A DNA stretch of 64,000 nucleotides from the NCBI RefSeq assembly GCF_021730395.1, contig NC_069367.1:67379501-67443500 (forward strand), written 5' to 3'. The notes under the pieces are model-generated. The model was not told the origin of the DNA and did not search any database. It saw only the letters and a list, made by a program, of their open reading frames with translations. Source of the stretch: Mercenaria mercenaria (lineage: Eukaryota; Mollusca; Bivalvia; Venerida; Veneridae). This document shows positions 24,850-38,060 of this stretch, one piece after another. The position numbers were made by a program, and so were the translations under genes. Each line of letters begins with the position of its first letter. Within the stretch, counting starts at the first letter, position 1.

Positions 24850-26560
24850 AAACATCACGTTGATACAATCAAACAAAGACATACAAATAGGTTGGGTCAA
24901 AAGTTACCCCAACATTATCTAGGGCCTTCCACGGAGTACGACTTTTAGTCATATCTTATTGTATATACGAGGACATCGTATACAAGCATTCGCGGATTTG
25001 GTTATGTTTGCTTACTGTGACACCACTTCTTTGAAAATATTCCTCCACTTTAAATTTATTACACGGTATGACCCATTTCCGATCTGCGATATTGTCAAGT
25101 ACTAAATTCCGTTCATTGTATAATCTATGCATTATAAAAGACGTCATGTACTATCAATACATCGGCAGCATTATAACATAGGAGTGAATGTCATGGGAAT
25201 TGTCTAAGTTGTTCCGTAATCCTTTGTCTTCTTTATTAATTAGTAATTCTTTTAGATGGGTTTTCTAATTCTGAAAAGTACAGGTTATGTATACATGTCT
25301 ATTGCAGTTAATAGTAACTAGGCTTCTGTGACTAATTTACTTTCAGTGGAAGTAAATAACTTTTAACATTTACATAATTATGGTTTAAATTAAATTGAAA
25401 TGTAAAAATATTATCAAATATTCCCATATAGTGCGCGTAACACTGTGGCATTGCTTTCGTTTTATTCTCTTCTTATCTGTTTAGTTGTGTACATGTATAA
25501 TTCATATGACAAAACTGTCGCAACATCTTTTCTCTTATTCATTTTCTCTCTCTTTATGTCTTATCAGAGTGTGTAACAATCTTGTAGTGTTCACACTTTT
25601 ATATGATGTGATGTTATGTTTTCTTTTGTCTATTTCTCTCATTACATGGGTTTAATATCATGCAGACATAATAACAATATTATTGAATTTTAAATGTAAT
25701 CAAACGTTTCCCGTACTTTTCTCACATAAGAGTTTTTATGGTTAGAAATAACATTTCTTCTTTAACCATTTGTACGCAGTTTTTTCTTCTGATATTGCCT
25801 AGATTTTAAACTATTTTCCTTGTATCAAACACTGTTTATGCCACTAAGGATGAATTTGTTCATGCCATATCACTGTCTATGTTACATACTAAAGATATAA
25901 TTTTAAATTATTATGTAAGAGCACCATATATTAGACTGGTTATATCCAGATATCTTATCCTCTTGAAAGGAAATTGTTCTTACTATTAGTATTACTGTAC
26001 TACGGCTTGATATAAATTTTCCATTGACCGTATTTGATCAGCTAAGCATTCAGTAATAAATGATACATTACAGATAAGTTTAAATCCCGCCTTAGTAGCA
26101 CTAACTAAAGGTAGAAGTGACAATGTGAACTTACAAATATATTTGCATTCTCTAGCGCGATGCATGGATTTATAAGAAGTCACTATGTGGTATATACCCG
26201 TATAGATGCACAAAAAGTGTTACCACTAGTCCACTGCGTCCGCTTTACCGTTTATTGGTCAGCAGTAATTAAATTTTATTTTATACCTTCAGCAATTCAC
26301 ACTTGTACCACTTGACCACCCATTATATTTCCGTATTTGATACAATATATTCGTACCTGACCATGCAACAACTTTGATCCGAATTCTCTTTTTATTAAGT
26401 AAATGCCGTTTCCACATGGATATCAACACCAGTAAACGTCTAACGCATTTTTAAAGATGGTGGTTGTTTATCCAATTTTCACCGACCATACTGTACTCAC
26501 CTACAGGTTCGTCAAATAGGTCTTTGTCCTAATACATCGCCGTACAGAACATTATTAGAT
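24850..26560. other. Intergenic, nothing recognised
   Basis: AT-rich with only short open frames. Confidence 0.4.
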
Positions 26561-26965
26561 ATGGTGTAGACTTTTATCTTATTGTCTATATACAATAAAC
26601 GGAAAATCACACAATATATGGCCTGAATATAACACATTACACTTATTCTAAGCTGTCGCTCTCGTAAAATCTCTTATTGCTCATTATTAAAACAAAGTTC
26701 GGTGACTTCAAATAGTTCAAATACAATTGATGCCAAAATTAAATAAATATTGTATTTACGCATGGCATTGTAAGTACATATGTCCATATAAGGACAGAAA
26801 ACTCCTCATTAAATACTATTAATTTTCAAGACAGACAGAATAGCAAGTAAAAAAGGAAACGGTTGCCCAGACACTTCGATTTATTACTATTGATTATATA
26901 AAAAATGTAGAAACTGATTAACAGCATGGGATTTCCGACACAAACAGATTTTCAGGGGTGAAATA
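26560..26965 (+). repeat. Intergenic block shared with 50.2 kb (and partly 36.3 kb)
   Basis: Ordered matches to 50170-50570 include CTCGTAAAAT, AATACAATTGATGCC, AAGGACAG and a near-identical run containing GGAAACGGTTGCC and ATTTATTACTATTGATT. The whole block is about 300-400 bp and diverged. A third partial match (GATCATAAAATAGTTTCTGA, then TTCAATACATCACACTTATT) lies at 36340-36430. Confidence 0.6.
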
Positions 26966-27658
26966 TAATCCCTCCATAGAATACGGGAAAGTGAAAATAA
27001 GAAAAAAAAATATCCTTGTTTTTTTTTGTTTGTTATTATATTATATTATTTTTCTATATAGATTATTTTTTTATCATCGTAGCTTGACATTTTGTCTGTA
27101 ATATTCGCTTTGGTCAATTTTCCGCCATCAGTACCAAGTTTCCTAAATGAGTAAAGAAACTTAGTTATGAGGAGTCGATTAATGACTTCCAGTTCACATA
27201 GACTAGATATTATTTTAATTTTAAGCGAATCTCGATGGACAGTTCTGGCTGCATAAATAGTTTTTCACTAACAGGTTACATTGATCTTGTGTACAATATG
27301 AGGAATGTAATATCGTGTTTTCGACATGCAATATGATACTTGTGCCGAAGTGCTCAATTAACAGGATTGTAAAAGTCTCTATTTTCTTGTTTCCATAGAA
27401 ACACTCATAAAATGACGATCGGTTTGGTCAGCAGCATTAATTTGTGAAGATGGATTAATGAGTCATTACCAAATGGAATAGTTAAATAGTTTATATAGAC
27501 AACATTTGCGGCACTAATATATCCCGTTTTCGTGGTTACACATAAACAATGTTACAAATAAAAAACACTGATCAGTCGGATCTGATGAGTGTTTGTAACA
27601 TAGGTTGCGCTTTCTTACATTCTATATTACAATGTTTAGCTTAGGTTTGTTTTCACCT

Positions 27659-27784
27659 TCGAGTTGGTACTTGTATTTCCAGGAGAGAACTACTGTCACC
27701 TTGGAGTTGGTACTTGTATTTCCAGTAGAGAACTACTGTCACCTTGGAGTTGGTACTTGTATTTCCAGTAGAGAACTACTGTCG
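27659..27784. repeat. Tandem repeat, 43 bp, three units
   Basis: The unit begins TTGGAGTTGGTACTTGTATT and ends GAGAACTACTGTCACC. Three consecutive copies are nearly identical. Confidence 0.9.
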
Positions 27785-27789
27785 TGTTA

Positions 27790-28450
27790 AACTGAGTATT
27801 TGAACAGAATACTAAATCATGGTAAAAAAAATTCATTTGTTGCTTTTTTGTTTATTTGTCATTGATTTTGTATTCGTCATATTAATGAAACACGTTGCAA
27901 TTCATGAAATAAATAAGTATGATAAAATAATAGTAGGGCACTTTCTTCAGAAAAAGACACATTTATATTTTGACATTCCCTTGTATGTATTTGTTGAGGA
28001 AAGAAAACAATTTTAGTTTCCCAACAATATGTAATTTTCCAGGCGTATTTACGGAATTCCTCCTCATTATACAACAGTTGGTAGGGTATATAAAACAAAA
28101 GAAAGAGAAACGACATTTTCAAAAATAGACGATATATTGATGCAATTGGATGTTATAAACAGCGCTGAGAAAACTACTGTGACAATGCAGGAAAAGAGAT
28201 ACCGGCATTTGAAAGATTGTTTGTTTCGCGGATGAGAGTGTTTTTGAAATGTCTGATGTTTGGAAAAGAATGATTGCAAGGTTGAAGAAAGCCTGGTTTG
28301 AAAAATCTATTTGAAACAGGTTTGGGATCAATTACCTGTAAAAATAATGCATTAAGTTAGCATTTGCTGGCCAAATTGGGCATTAAATAAACATTTAATA
28401 AGATGTTTTGGGTGCATTAGCGTTAGTGTTAGCATTATTTTAGATAAATA
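27790..28450. other. Intergenic, nothing recognised
   Basis: Two overlapping minus-strand frames near 28067-28331 show no recognisable domain. Confidence 0.4.
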
Positions 28451-30394
28451 AAATATAGAAACTGTAGAGACCGGGTTAAATTCGCATCATGCTTTTTCCA
28501 TTTTATCATTACAATCATTTTTGGAAAAAGTTGGAAAGAGTTGTAAAAAATTACTTTTTAAAGTAAGTGGTTAATAAGAATAAAGCGTACAAAATTTTTC
28601 TTTTTCAGAACAAAATAATTCGCATGAATTTTTGGGTTGTACGAATTACTTTAAATTAATTAACTTTAAAAGAAATACCCAGATACGCGAAGGTGCTTAT
28701 GTTTCCAGTCGTGAAGTCTGCACATTAACTCATCTTTTGCAAATTCCTTTTCCCCGTGTTTGTTTTTTTAAACCCTTTTTCTTCAATTTTAAACCCTCCC
28801 GATGAGGTCAAAATTTGTTTTCTGAAGCTTAAAGGTCAGTCCAAAATTAACAGTCTTGCCGTATCGATATGTATAAGGCAATTGTATGTTTTTTTATTTT
28901 TAAGAAACAGAATAAAGCAAAATGTATTTCTAGAATATACAGCAAAAAGGGTTTTTTTTAAACAATCATATTTATCTAAAGCGACCATTGAGTTTGTATT
29001 TTTTTTTCAGGGCTAATCATTGGCGCTGCTCGTTATGCGATTTATACTAAACTCTGAGTACAGAATGAAAGCAAAGTTTATATGAATGATAATAAGGATA
29101 TGACATCATATAACTTACTACGTCTTTTTTGCTACCCAGCCGAAGCCTAAACTTTGCATTTGGAAATAGTTAATATTTTTTTTTGATGTTTAATTTTAGT
29201 CTTTTTTAAAAAACGTTCTGTATGCTTTTATAATTTATGGGAATAATACAGAGGTAATAAGCGACCATTTTTTAACTCCCATTCCAATAGGTGTTTTTAT
29301 GTGTATATAGGCTTTGTTTTTTGGCCGCCGTGCTCAGGCCGGACCAATGCACTTTTAAGGTTAAATACTCATTAATTAGTGATTTATTAGTTAATTTTTA
29401 AATTTGTGAATTTTTTTAAAAATATTTTTTTTTTTTTAATTAAAGTGATGTAACCACAAAGGAATAATGAAAAAAAAACAACAAACACATGTGTATTTTT
29501 TGATTCCTACTGATGTCCCGTTTTGAAATTTTTGAAATGGAAGTGTACATCAGGGGAAAAATTATTCGAAAATAATCAAGCCGTTGATGTCCCTTTCCCA
29601 TATTCAAAAATTTAAACCTTTCTGTGTCACAAGTTCTATCGGATATAGCGCACTTACTCATGGAACTTTGATTTTTATCATAAGTTTTTTTTTTTTGTTT
29701 GGTTTTTAACGCCGTTTTTTAACTTTTATAAGTAAGTCATCCCAGTAAGGTAATATTTAGACCTGTTTTGGGAAACTTAAAAAATCAAGATGTAATGAAA
29801 TGTTGACGAGTTTTTCAATTTAGCTTTCGGCCGAAAGTTTAATCAAAAAATTAAAAAATTTTCCCAAATAAATTCCCCAAACAAACCCCTGATGAAACAA
29901 AATATTGCGACTTTATCCTTCATGACTTCAGAAATTTGGGCCCTTTTGTATTGGGAAAATATTATTTAATTAATTAAGAAAAATTTATGCAAAACCGTGT
30001 TTTAACACTTTTGACATATGGGGGGGACGTCGAGGGGGCATCGGTTTAGTGTGAAACAGTTTTGTACAAATTATTTTGATTCAATAGTTTTAAATTGCAA
30101 AAAATTTTAGCTAAATTTTTCGCGATGAAAGGGCGCCAAAGTTAGGTCGTCACGCCTTTGTTTATCACCCCTGGCCCGGGAAAAATGGAATAAGTCTTTG
30201 AGCGCAAGATGGAAGTGAATAAACCCTTTAATAAAGAAATTTGTGCTATTTTTTTTTTGTAAAATTTTTTGATAAATTTTAAAAGGTAATTTTGGATAAA
30301 GGGGCGCTAAAAAGACGTGAGTGCGTAAACATAATACCGTTGTGTATTTAAGCATTTTTATTTTTTAGAATAATGTAGGGGAAAACGCATGTTT

Positions 30395-30485
30395 TTTTGT
30401 TTTATAAATCTGCAAAATCCGAGGGATTTGGATTTATCCGAAATAAACATGCGCTAACGCTATTCTAGCATAAAACGCGTAAAAC
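30395..30485 (-). repeat. Copy of the 'TATGCTAGAA' dispersed repeat
   Basis: TAACGCTATTCTAGCATAAA at 30455-30474 is the reverse complement of the same block at about 35830-35850. ATCTGCAAAATCC upstream also matches in inverted order. Confidence 0.6.
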
Positions 30486-32779
30486 CTTATAAGATTCTTT
30501 CACTAGTTGTAGATGCAGATAAGAATATCTGGCTCGGGGTAATTTTTAAAGTGAAACGAGGCCCCTCCCGAGTTCCCCGCTTTAACCTTTCCCCGTACCC
30601 AGATATTCCCTCTCCCCTACGCCAGTGTTTGAATCTTTTTCTTGCATGCCATATTCAAAAAAGGAATAGAAAAAAATAATTCAAAAAAATGATTTTCTTA
30701 TAGAACTTTTTTCTTTAGCCCGTACTAAAAAAAGGCGGGAACTTTAGTCCGTAAACAGGAAGTACGTCATGACTTTAAAAAGACGAAAAAAAAGTAATAG
30801 TTCGGTTTTTTGTTTTATCAGCTGCAAGATACGTTATTTTATTTCCGTAAATGGTTTTTTGAATCGAGAATATTTTAAAAGGAAAAAAGAAAAAATTAAG
30901 GTTATTTTTTATCCCGTTTTACGTAAAACTTATATCCCTAAAAAATTTCTTAATTGTGGGTCGTTTACGTCTTTTAAGCAAGGAGTCTTTCCCCAGCACC
31001 GGTGAAATCCCCCAGAAATCCCAGTCGGGTTTAAAGGGAAAAAAATTAATACTTTTTCCACTAAGTTTTTGCCGGCCTATTTTACACGGAAACAGGAAAC
31101 TCCGGGGCTCCATACAAAAAACTAAAACAAAATGCAGTGCACTGAATAAACATCTTTACCAAAAAATATTTCTCCCACCATTGTCCCAGGGGGACGATTG
31201 AAACAAATTTTCCCACTTTTTTTTTTGGGGTTTTTAAAATTTTTTTAATCTTTGTCGATACGTCTTCTATAATCTGAGGAATTTTGTAATTTGACTTGGA
31301 TTATTTTCTATTGGAAACAGGACCTTTCTGATAGGATAACGGGGACTATATTCGCTCAGTACAGACTTTATCAAAAAGTAAAGATTTTTAGAAACCCCCG
31401 AACATGCCAAACCTTGCCTCTTTTCGTTTTTTCTAGGCTTACTTTTCTATCATTAAAATTTTACTTCCACTTTTATGTAATATTTTTTTCACCATATTTT
31501 GCCCCCTACCCCCCGTTCAGATTTTAGTTCGATAGCTCATCAGTTAATTTTGTCCGCAAAGGGAGAAAAATTTATAAGATTTGTTTTCTTTTTTTTCCCT
31601 TTCTGTTTTGCTTTCTCACAGTATGACATTTGCATAAATTTTATGCCCATTTTGGGAATAAATTGTTAAACTAACGTTTATATTTCATAAATCCCGGGGA
31701 AGGTGATTTGTTTCTACGTTTGCCGTCTTTTCCATTAAATTATCTTTTTGGGGGCCTTTCTACGTTTCGCTTTCCCACAGAAAGCGCATTATAAAAAGCG
31801 TTTTAACAGTACGTGAGGCGGAATCTCTCTTTTAACCAGTTTCCTTTCTGTCACCCCCGAAAAGTGACAAAAATAGATTTTTTTTTTATGCTGAATACGT
31901 GATAAACTTTTACCAATCAGTAAAAATTTTTGAAAAGTCTGACTTTTACTACTTATCAAGGCCCCTCATCAACAAAAAAAAATAAAAATTTTAGGTTATT
32001 ATAGCACAAAATGTGTTTTGTCATTTTGGGATTTTTTAACAAAAGAGAAAAGTGTGTTAAAGAGAGATTCACGCGCTCACGCGCTTTTAAAAAACCCTTT
32101 TTATATATGGGGTTTCCCGTGGCAAAGCGTGAACGTATAAATCCCCAAATGAAAATAAAAAAACTTAAACTGAAAAATTTTGATTAAACGCTTTTTTATA
32201 CATGACATATTAAATGGCGTTGTACTAATAAAAAATAAATAAATAATAATAATAATAAAAACCCATTTAAAATAATGACAAAAATTAAAAAACAATATAA
32301 CAGAAATGTCATGAGCCCCTTCCCGGGGGTTTTTTTCCCTTTGTTGCGAATCCCAGTGCTTAAAGCCTTACGGGTACCCCCAGGGGGGGCTATAGAGGTT
32401 AAACCCCCCGGGTTTAAATGGTCTATCAAAGTTTTTTTTAAAAAAAAATTCTTGCATAAAAACTTTTTCTTTTTAATGGATCCGCCCATGTATTAAGGGA
32501 AAAAAAAATGTCTGCAAAAAAGGCAATCAGGTGTTTTTAATCCCCGATTTTTTTTTAAAATGCTTTCCCAAGGATATATGTATTTCTGGGGCAGATTGAC
32601 AGGTATCGAGTCTTGTTTTTTTTCAAAAAAAACCTTTCTTGAGCATTAAAGATGAATCTAAAACCCATAAAAGTTTTGCTGTTCAGAACTAAGCCAAATA
32701 CGTCCCCCAACAATTTTTGTATCGTTTTTCCCTTGTTTACATACTTTTAGAATCGGCGTCGTTGTTTGTGACAAACGGA

Positions 32780-33000
32780 ATGTTAAGAATTGGGTAACCT
32801 TGGATTTCTTGTTTTTGGAATCTTTTTATTTTTTTGGTTAGTATCAGTCGGTATGCTTTTTTTTAAATTTTCTCGAAGATCAAATATAAAAGCTTGGAGC
32901 TTGACACTACGTTCGAAATCACCCGTACCCCAAACTGCGCCCGTATAAATAAACTCGAATTTAAAGTTATTATTCTTAAAATTTTGTGTCGAGTCCCCAA
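32780..33000 (-). mobile_element. LINE fragment, region after the reverse transcriptase
   Basis: A minus-strand frame reads FIYTGAVWGTGDFERSVKLQ. It resembles the 'Y..(A/E)VWG' block followed by a KLQ/KLH helix that lies just beyond the reverse transcriptase fold in many LINEs. It is separate from the larger LINE next door and differs from it in type. The fragment lies in the noisy tract, so its limits are uncertain. Confidence 0.45.
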
Positions 33001-33319
33001 ATTGTGAAGAGATTGAAAAATTTTTTGGAAATTTTTGTTTGAAATAAAAAGAGAAAAAAAATCGTTTAAAAACATTAGGTTCGGTCAAAAACAATCCCCG
33101 GGCTTTGCAAACTTTTAATACCCAAAAAAGTGTTTACCCCTACAATACTGATCCCTACCCATGAGCCTGTCCCAAAAACCCAATTTACGTTTTTTTAAAA
33201 ACAAACCCTTGAAATTAAATGTTGGAAATTGAAAACACATTTTACAAAAATTTTAAAAACTATATCTGTGTATGATATAAAGCAGTTTCAAAAAAATTTA
33301 GAAAGTTCTGAAATACGTG

Positions 33320-35700
33320 TCAAAAGTTTTTTTTGAATGTTCAAGTGATTTTACTTTTGCGTAGTTCAAACGGCATTATTCCACAGTTTTGGCCCACTAT
33401 TACAGAAACTTCTATCTTAAATGTTTTGATTTTGGGGAACAAAATTAACGACTTCAGAATTTTCTGACGATCTCAAACCTTGTCTACTTGGTTTTCTGTG
33501 AAGAAATTTCTGTTAATACTTTGGGTGCTCCCCAAATGTGACGTATAATGAAAGAAAGTATTTTGAACTCAATCCTTGCTTTCCCGGCAACCAATGAGGT
33601 CAAACAATGTTTTTTAGAACGTAAAATTTTCCTTTTTAAGAAAGTTTTGCGACATGTTTTGAATACGTTGATTTACGCATTTCCCCTTTAGCTACCCTAC
33701 AGTAGACATGAGTAACCCAGTGTGAAAAAATAGGACAAAAATAAAATTTCGTGGTTTTTGTTAAAATTTCGGACTTTTTTAAATTCGTAGGTATTAACAG
33801 GCTGTAGACCATTTTAACTTTAAAGTTCAAGGTTCGTAAAAAATGCCCCGAGATACAATTGTGCTTTCCGTTTAATATCTCCCCAGAATTTTAAAAAAAT
33901 TTTTTAAAAAACATTTGTTAAATTGAGGCTGCTGCCAAAATAATAAATTCAGTTTTTGAAGTGTTCTTTTAGTTTGTTTCATTATCCGTCATTGTTGTAA
34001 TGCGCCCCTTTCAAGGTCCCCGATCGTTTGTGATTTAGGGGAAAGGTGTGGGACGAAAGCTTTATTTGAAATTGTCATCAGCAAAACCTTTAGACTGATA
34101 GGTTTTTTGGAATGCTCAAAAAGGGTTTCAGCATGGGTGAGATACAAACGAAAAGGCAACTCCCTTGGGGACACTGCTTTCAAGATGGGGGTTGAGAATA
34201 TACATTGTTGTTTTTAATCTTACAAATACGGGCCTTAAGTAGGGTTACCAATGAAAGCTGTTTCACAGACCCATACTGTGTTTTAGGGCATCTATAAAAA
34301 TGTCGTGGTCGACAGTGTCAAATGCCGCACTTAAGTCAATGCAATAAGGGCCCCGGTGACCCCTTTTTATCCTACACTTAAAAGTTTTTAACCACCCGAA
34401 GCAGCAAAAAATTCAAAAGATTTGTGTTTTCTATAGGGAGATAGTTCTAAGGTAAAAGGCGTTTTGTCTACATTTTTGTTTTTTCTGTAAAGAACAGCTT
34501 TTCAATAAGTTTTGATAGAAATGTAATATATTTAAGGGGACGATAGTTGGAAAGTCTAGTTCAGACCTGCTTTTTTAAGCAAAGGGGTCTAACAATGTTG
34601 TTTGCATTTCACGGGAACAACCCCTTTGTTGCATTGAGAGTTTAAACCCAAATTTTTGGGGTATAGGGAGAAAAGGTCATCTCATGTGATTTCAAAATGT
34701 GTTGGCAAAAACTAGCTCTGAAGAGTGTATTGTTTAAAACCCGTGTAGTGTTTTCCTTCATCTTGAGTCAATTCAGTAAATTTTTTAAAGTTTGTAACCC
34801 TTTACTTGAGATTAAAACTTTGGTTTTCATTGGGTTTGACGTTTTTTTGAGATTTTTCCCATGAAAAAGTAAAAAATTTTTTCGGCCAAGAATTTTTGAA
34901 CTCTCCTTGAGGCAGTGGGTTTTGGATTTGGGGGCCAGTAATTTGATACTATCCATATGAGTTTTGAATCACCTTTAGCTTTTCTCTATCTTTTCATGAG
35001 TGTGTTTTCTTTTGAGTTTGATTTCAAAATTGTATTCGTTTCTTATTTCAAACTTTTTTAAACCCAGGTTTGGGTGTTCTCTGAATTAGTTTTCTTTTAT
35101 GGGAGGTGCTTTTCAGGACATCCTCTTTTTCGTTTAAACTAAATAAAAAACTTGTTTATATTCTGTGAATCAACGTTTATTGCCTTTAGGTCGCTGGAAA
35201 ATTTGATTCATTAAATTTTTTTGAATTTTTAAAATAAATCGTTTTTTCTAGTAATAGTCTCTTTTTGATATCTAAGAGAACCTTAACAATACAGTGATAG
35301 AAAAAAAATGGTCCCGGGGCTCAAATTTCTACTTGAACCCCTTTAAAGTGATCCGTTTTGACTAGATCCAAGCTATATCCTCCTGTTGGTATAAAATAAA
35401 CAAGTTGTTCCAGACCATTGTACTAGGGATCTTGAAGTTTGTAAGAATGTTGTCATCTTTAAATATGCAGTTGAAATCACCCTTTTAAAGAAAGTTGTCA
35501 TAATGGGGAAAATTTTTTTGGTGAAATCAAAGAATTCAAAACAAAAGGTTTCCCCCAGTCATGGGCCCGGGAGTCCATACATACCCATCGTGAAGTCAAA
35601 TTTTTTAAAAAAGGGGTTTCCAAATCCCTATTCAAAGCTTCAAAACGTACCGCGGCCCCCCTTGCATATTGATGTTTTTTCTACAGTGATGCAAAAAGAT
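33320..35700 (-). mobile_element. EN+RT non-LTR retrotransposon (CR1/L2-like LINE), frames disrupted
   Basis: Read on the minus strand from right to left the parts come in LINE order. A GDFN-type endonuclease stretch (DFN..IFKDDN near 35.45 kb) precedes an LDLV block near 35.37 kb. A linker ending in LAEKI and FF..KI follows near 34.85 kb. The reverse transcriptase core reads LSAAFDTVDHDI at about 34.33 kb, VPQGS near 34.16 kb and ADDNFK near 34.07 kb, then a DLERG stretch. The C-terminal region near 33.4-33.5 kb has QGLRSS, then FCNSGPKLWNN, the 'S..GP.LWN' signature of CR1/L2-type elements. The frame shifts many times. That may be decay, but it matches the noisy texture of the whole tract, so I cannot say whether the genomic copy is intact. 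Confidence 0.8.
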
Positions 35701-35824
35701 CTAAAAGTATCCCCCAAAAAGGATACTTAAAAAGGAAATGATATGAAAAAACAACTTGGACATTCCCGCGCATTTCATGGTAATTCAATGACGTTGGGGG
35801 ACAATGTATTCATTTTTAGTTTTT

Positions 35825-35953
35825 TACGGTTTTATGCTAGAATAGCGTTAGGATGTTTTTTGTTTTACAATTTTTCAGTACCCCTCGGGATCGTTGGTTC
35901 TCCCCCTACGGGTGGGCCCACCAACCAACCCCTTGGGATTCTGCAGATGTTAT
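35825..35953 (+). repeat. Copy of the 'TATGCTAGAA' dispersed repeat
   Basis: TTTATGCTAGAATAGCGTTA at 35830-35849 is followed by CCCTCGGGATCGTTGGTTCT, a hairpin-like TACGGGTGGGCCCACC core and ATTCTGCAGATGTTATAA. Confidence 0.65.
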
Positions 35954-35964
35954 AAACGAAAAAA

Positions 35965-36530
35965 AAAATGCGTACCCCTACTTAGATAGCCCAAAAATAT
36001 TAGGCTTCAGTTGTTTACATATGTTTAAAATTAACTTTATCGCTGCTTTTGGAAATATTTTAATCATCTGAAGATTCCTTAATTAAAAATGTTTAGAAAC
36101 ACAATTATGACCGCTATAAATATGGAGTTAACATTGTTATTCACTATCTTTGATAATACAGTTATTTAGTATTTATCTGTTTTTTCACTTCTGAAAACTT
36201 GTGTACAATAAAATATCAATAGCTTTTAAAGGAAAAAAATCTAAGTATTAAAGGTGTTCAGTTATCTAGTCAGGCTCTGCGTCATAATTGGTGTTTTTCA
36301 CAATTGTTACTATGTAAACTATCAAATCTTAATGCAATATCTGGAAGATCATAAAATAGTTTCTGAATTCAATACATCACACTTATTCAATATTTTCAAC
36401 ATCACACTTATTCAATATTTTCAGACTAATTAAAACTTAGTTTTAGTCTATATGATTTATTTCTACGGTTTTAATCACATAATTTGGACAATAATAAGAG
36501 GATCAAAAAATTCCGCAAATATTTTTGTTA
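35965..36530. other. Cleaner intergenic island within the noisy tract
   Basis: Homopolymer inflation stops for about 550 bp. The island includes a tandem pair of ACATCACACTTATTCAATAT (36375-36420) and partial similarity to the blocks at 26.6 and 50.2 kb. Confidence 0.45.
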
Positions 36531-36899
36531 CGTGTACATTTTGGGGTATGTTCGAAAAGAATTTTTTTTGACCCCCTTTATAATTTAGCCCATGTATCCA
36601 GGGTTTAAATTTTTTACAGATAAGTGACGGGAGAGTTAAAACCCCCTTAAGAGGGGGTATCCGTAAATGACTTGACGAAGTGGTTTGATTTTTTGACAGT
36701 TTTTAAGTCAGGAAAAAAATTTTTTTTTTTGCGTGAGACAAAAAAAAATAGGTAAAAAAGGGGGTGGTATATATCATTACACTCCAATCATTAAAAATAT
36801 ATTCGTAAGGGGATAAATACATTACCCAAATAAATATGAAAACATCCACCTTTGGGTTTTGGGTGATTTCATCTTTAAGAAAGATATAGCCATTAGTGG

Positions 36900-37075
36900 A
36901 AAGTTCAAAAAATTTTAATACCCTAAGTGAGAATACAATAATACCCTCGGAGAAGATACAAACATACCCTCATGGACAGTACCAACAACCAAACAGGGGG
37001 AATATACCAAACATACCATAGTGAAAATATACCAACCCTACCCTCAATGAAACTATACCAAAAAAAAATGAAAAA
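36900..37075. repeat. Outlying part of the ACCAAACATA minisatellite
   Basis: Repeated AGATACAAACATACC- and TATACCAAACATACC-like units, degenerate. It is probably the same array family as 38.06-39.21 kb. Confidence 0.5.
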
Positions 37076-37076
37076 G

Positions 37077-38060
37077 TGGAAATCCCAGGTCGCCCAAACA
37101 ACAAAAAAGAAAAGTGAGGCTCGGTTTGTTGAGCTTTTTCATGGACGGGAGTTAAAAAAATGCTAGGTCCCGCCCTCTGCCGGGTTTGAGCGAATTTAAA
37201 ACATTAAAAGACAAAAACATTTAGAGACATCCGCAGATGTGTTCATACGGCGGTTTCCTGGAACCTTCGATGCTACACTAGGTGTAATTCATGAAAAGCG
37301 GGTAGGTCCCCAGTTAAATAATGGGTTTGCCCCAAAAGAAAACAAGAAGAACTAAACAAACTGGAATTTAGAAAGGGGTGGGTATGGAGCCCGCATATCC
37401 CCGGAAATGCCCAAAAAAAAATTAAAAAAGCAGGCACATACCCAAGGGGGGATTAAAACATACCCCAAAACATGAAAACGGTTTCTGGAAACACCCCGGC
37501 GAAATGTTATGCTGAGAAATAAAAAGTACCGTAAAACACACGCATAAAAATCTGAACGTTGTTGAAAATCAAATTAACAGCCCTGTTTTAATGTCGGGGA
37601 GCTTTTTTTCGACGGGACAAACAACGTGCTGTGATAAAAAAATGAAAAAAGTGGGAAACTCCACAGGCGCTCAAAACAACAAAAGAAAATGTTTATGCGG
37701 TTTTCGGCCCGTTATGGACGGTAGTTAAAAAGCTGCTTCCGTCCACGCCTCTCCCCCGGGTTTAGCAGAATAACATTTTAAATGCTAAAAGTCAAAAAAA
37801 AAAAAAAAAAATTTGAGAATCTGCAGATGTGTTTACGGGGGTCACATGGAAAACCCTTTAATGTACACTAGGTGTAAATTCCTGAAAAAACGGCGTATGG
37901 TCCCCAGTTAAAATAAAGGGTTTTCCCCCAAAGAGGGGAAAACAATGGAGAATTTTTAACAAACTGGGAAATTTTGAAAGGGGGATTTTAGGTTTGGGTG
38001 CATATCACAGGAACTGCCAAAAAAAAAATTAAAAAACAGGCACCATATCCAAAAGGGGGA
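37077..38060. repeat. Direct repeat, period about 570 bp, two units
   Basis: A block starting near 37077 recurs near 37648 in the same order: CATGGACGGGAGTTAAAAAA against TATGGACGGTAGTTAAAAAG, GCAGATGTGTT, TACACTAGGTGTAA, GGTCCCCAGTTAAA, AAACTGG and AGGCAC. The units differ mostly in run lengths. Each contains a minus-strand piece of the dispersed 'GAGGGCGTG' family. Confidence 0.75.

Larger units (their letters stand above)
28450..35960. other. Noisy sequence tract, block 1
   Basis: The texture changes here. There are long A, T, G and C homopolymers and stacked runs such as CCCCAGGGGGGG. Where known protein families can be read (the LINE at 33.3-35.8 kb), the frame jumps every few tens of bases. 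Comparison of the repeat at 35825-35953 with its clean relative at 21325 shows extra and missing bases mostly in runs. This pattern fits poorly polished long-read sequence better than natural decay. Apart from the LINE pieces and repeats listed separately, nothing can be annotated here. Confidence 0.6.
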
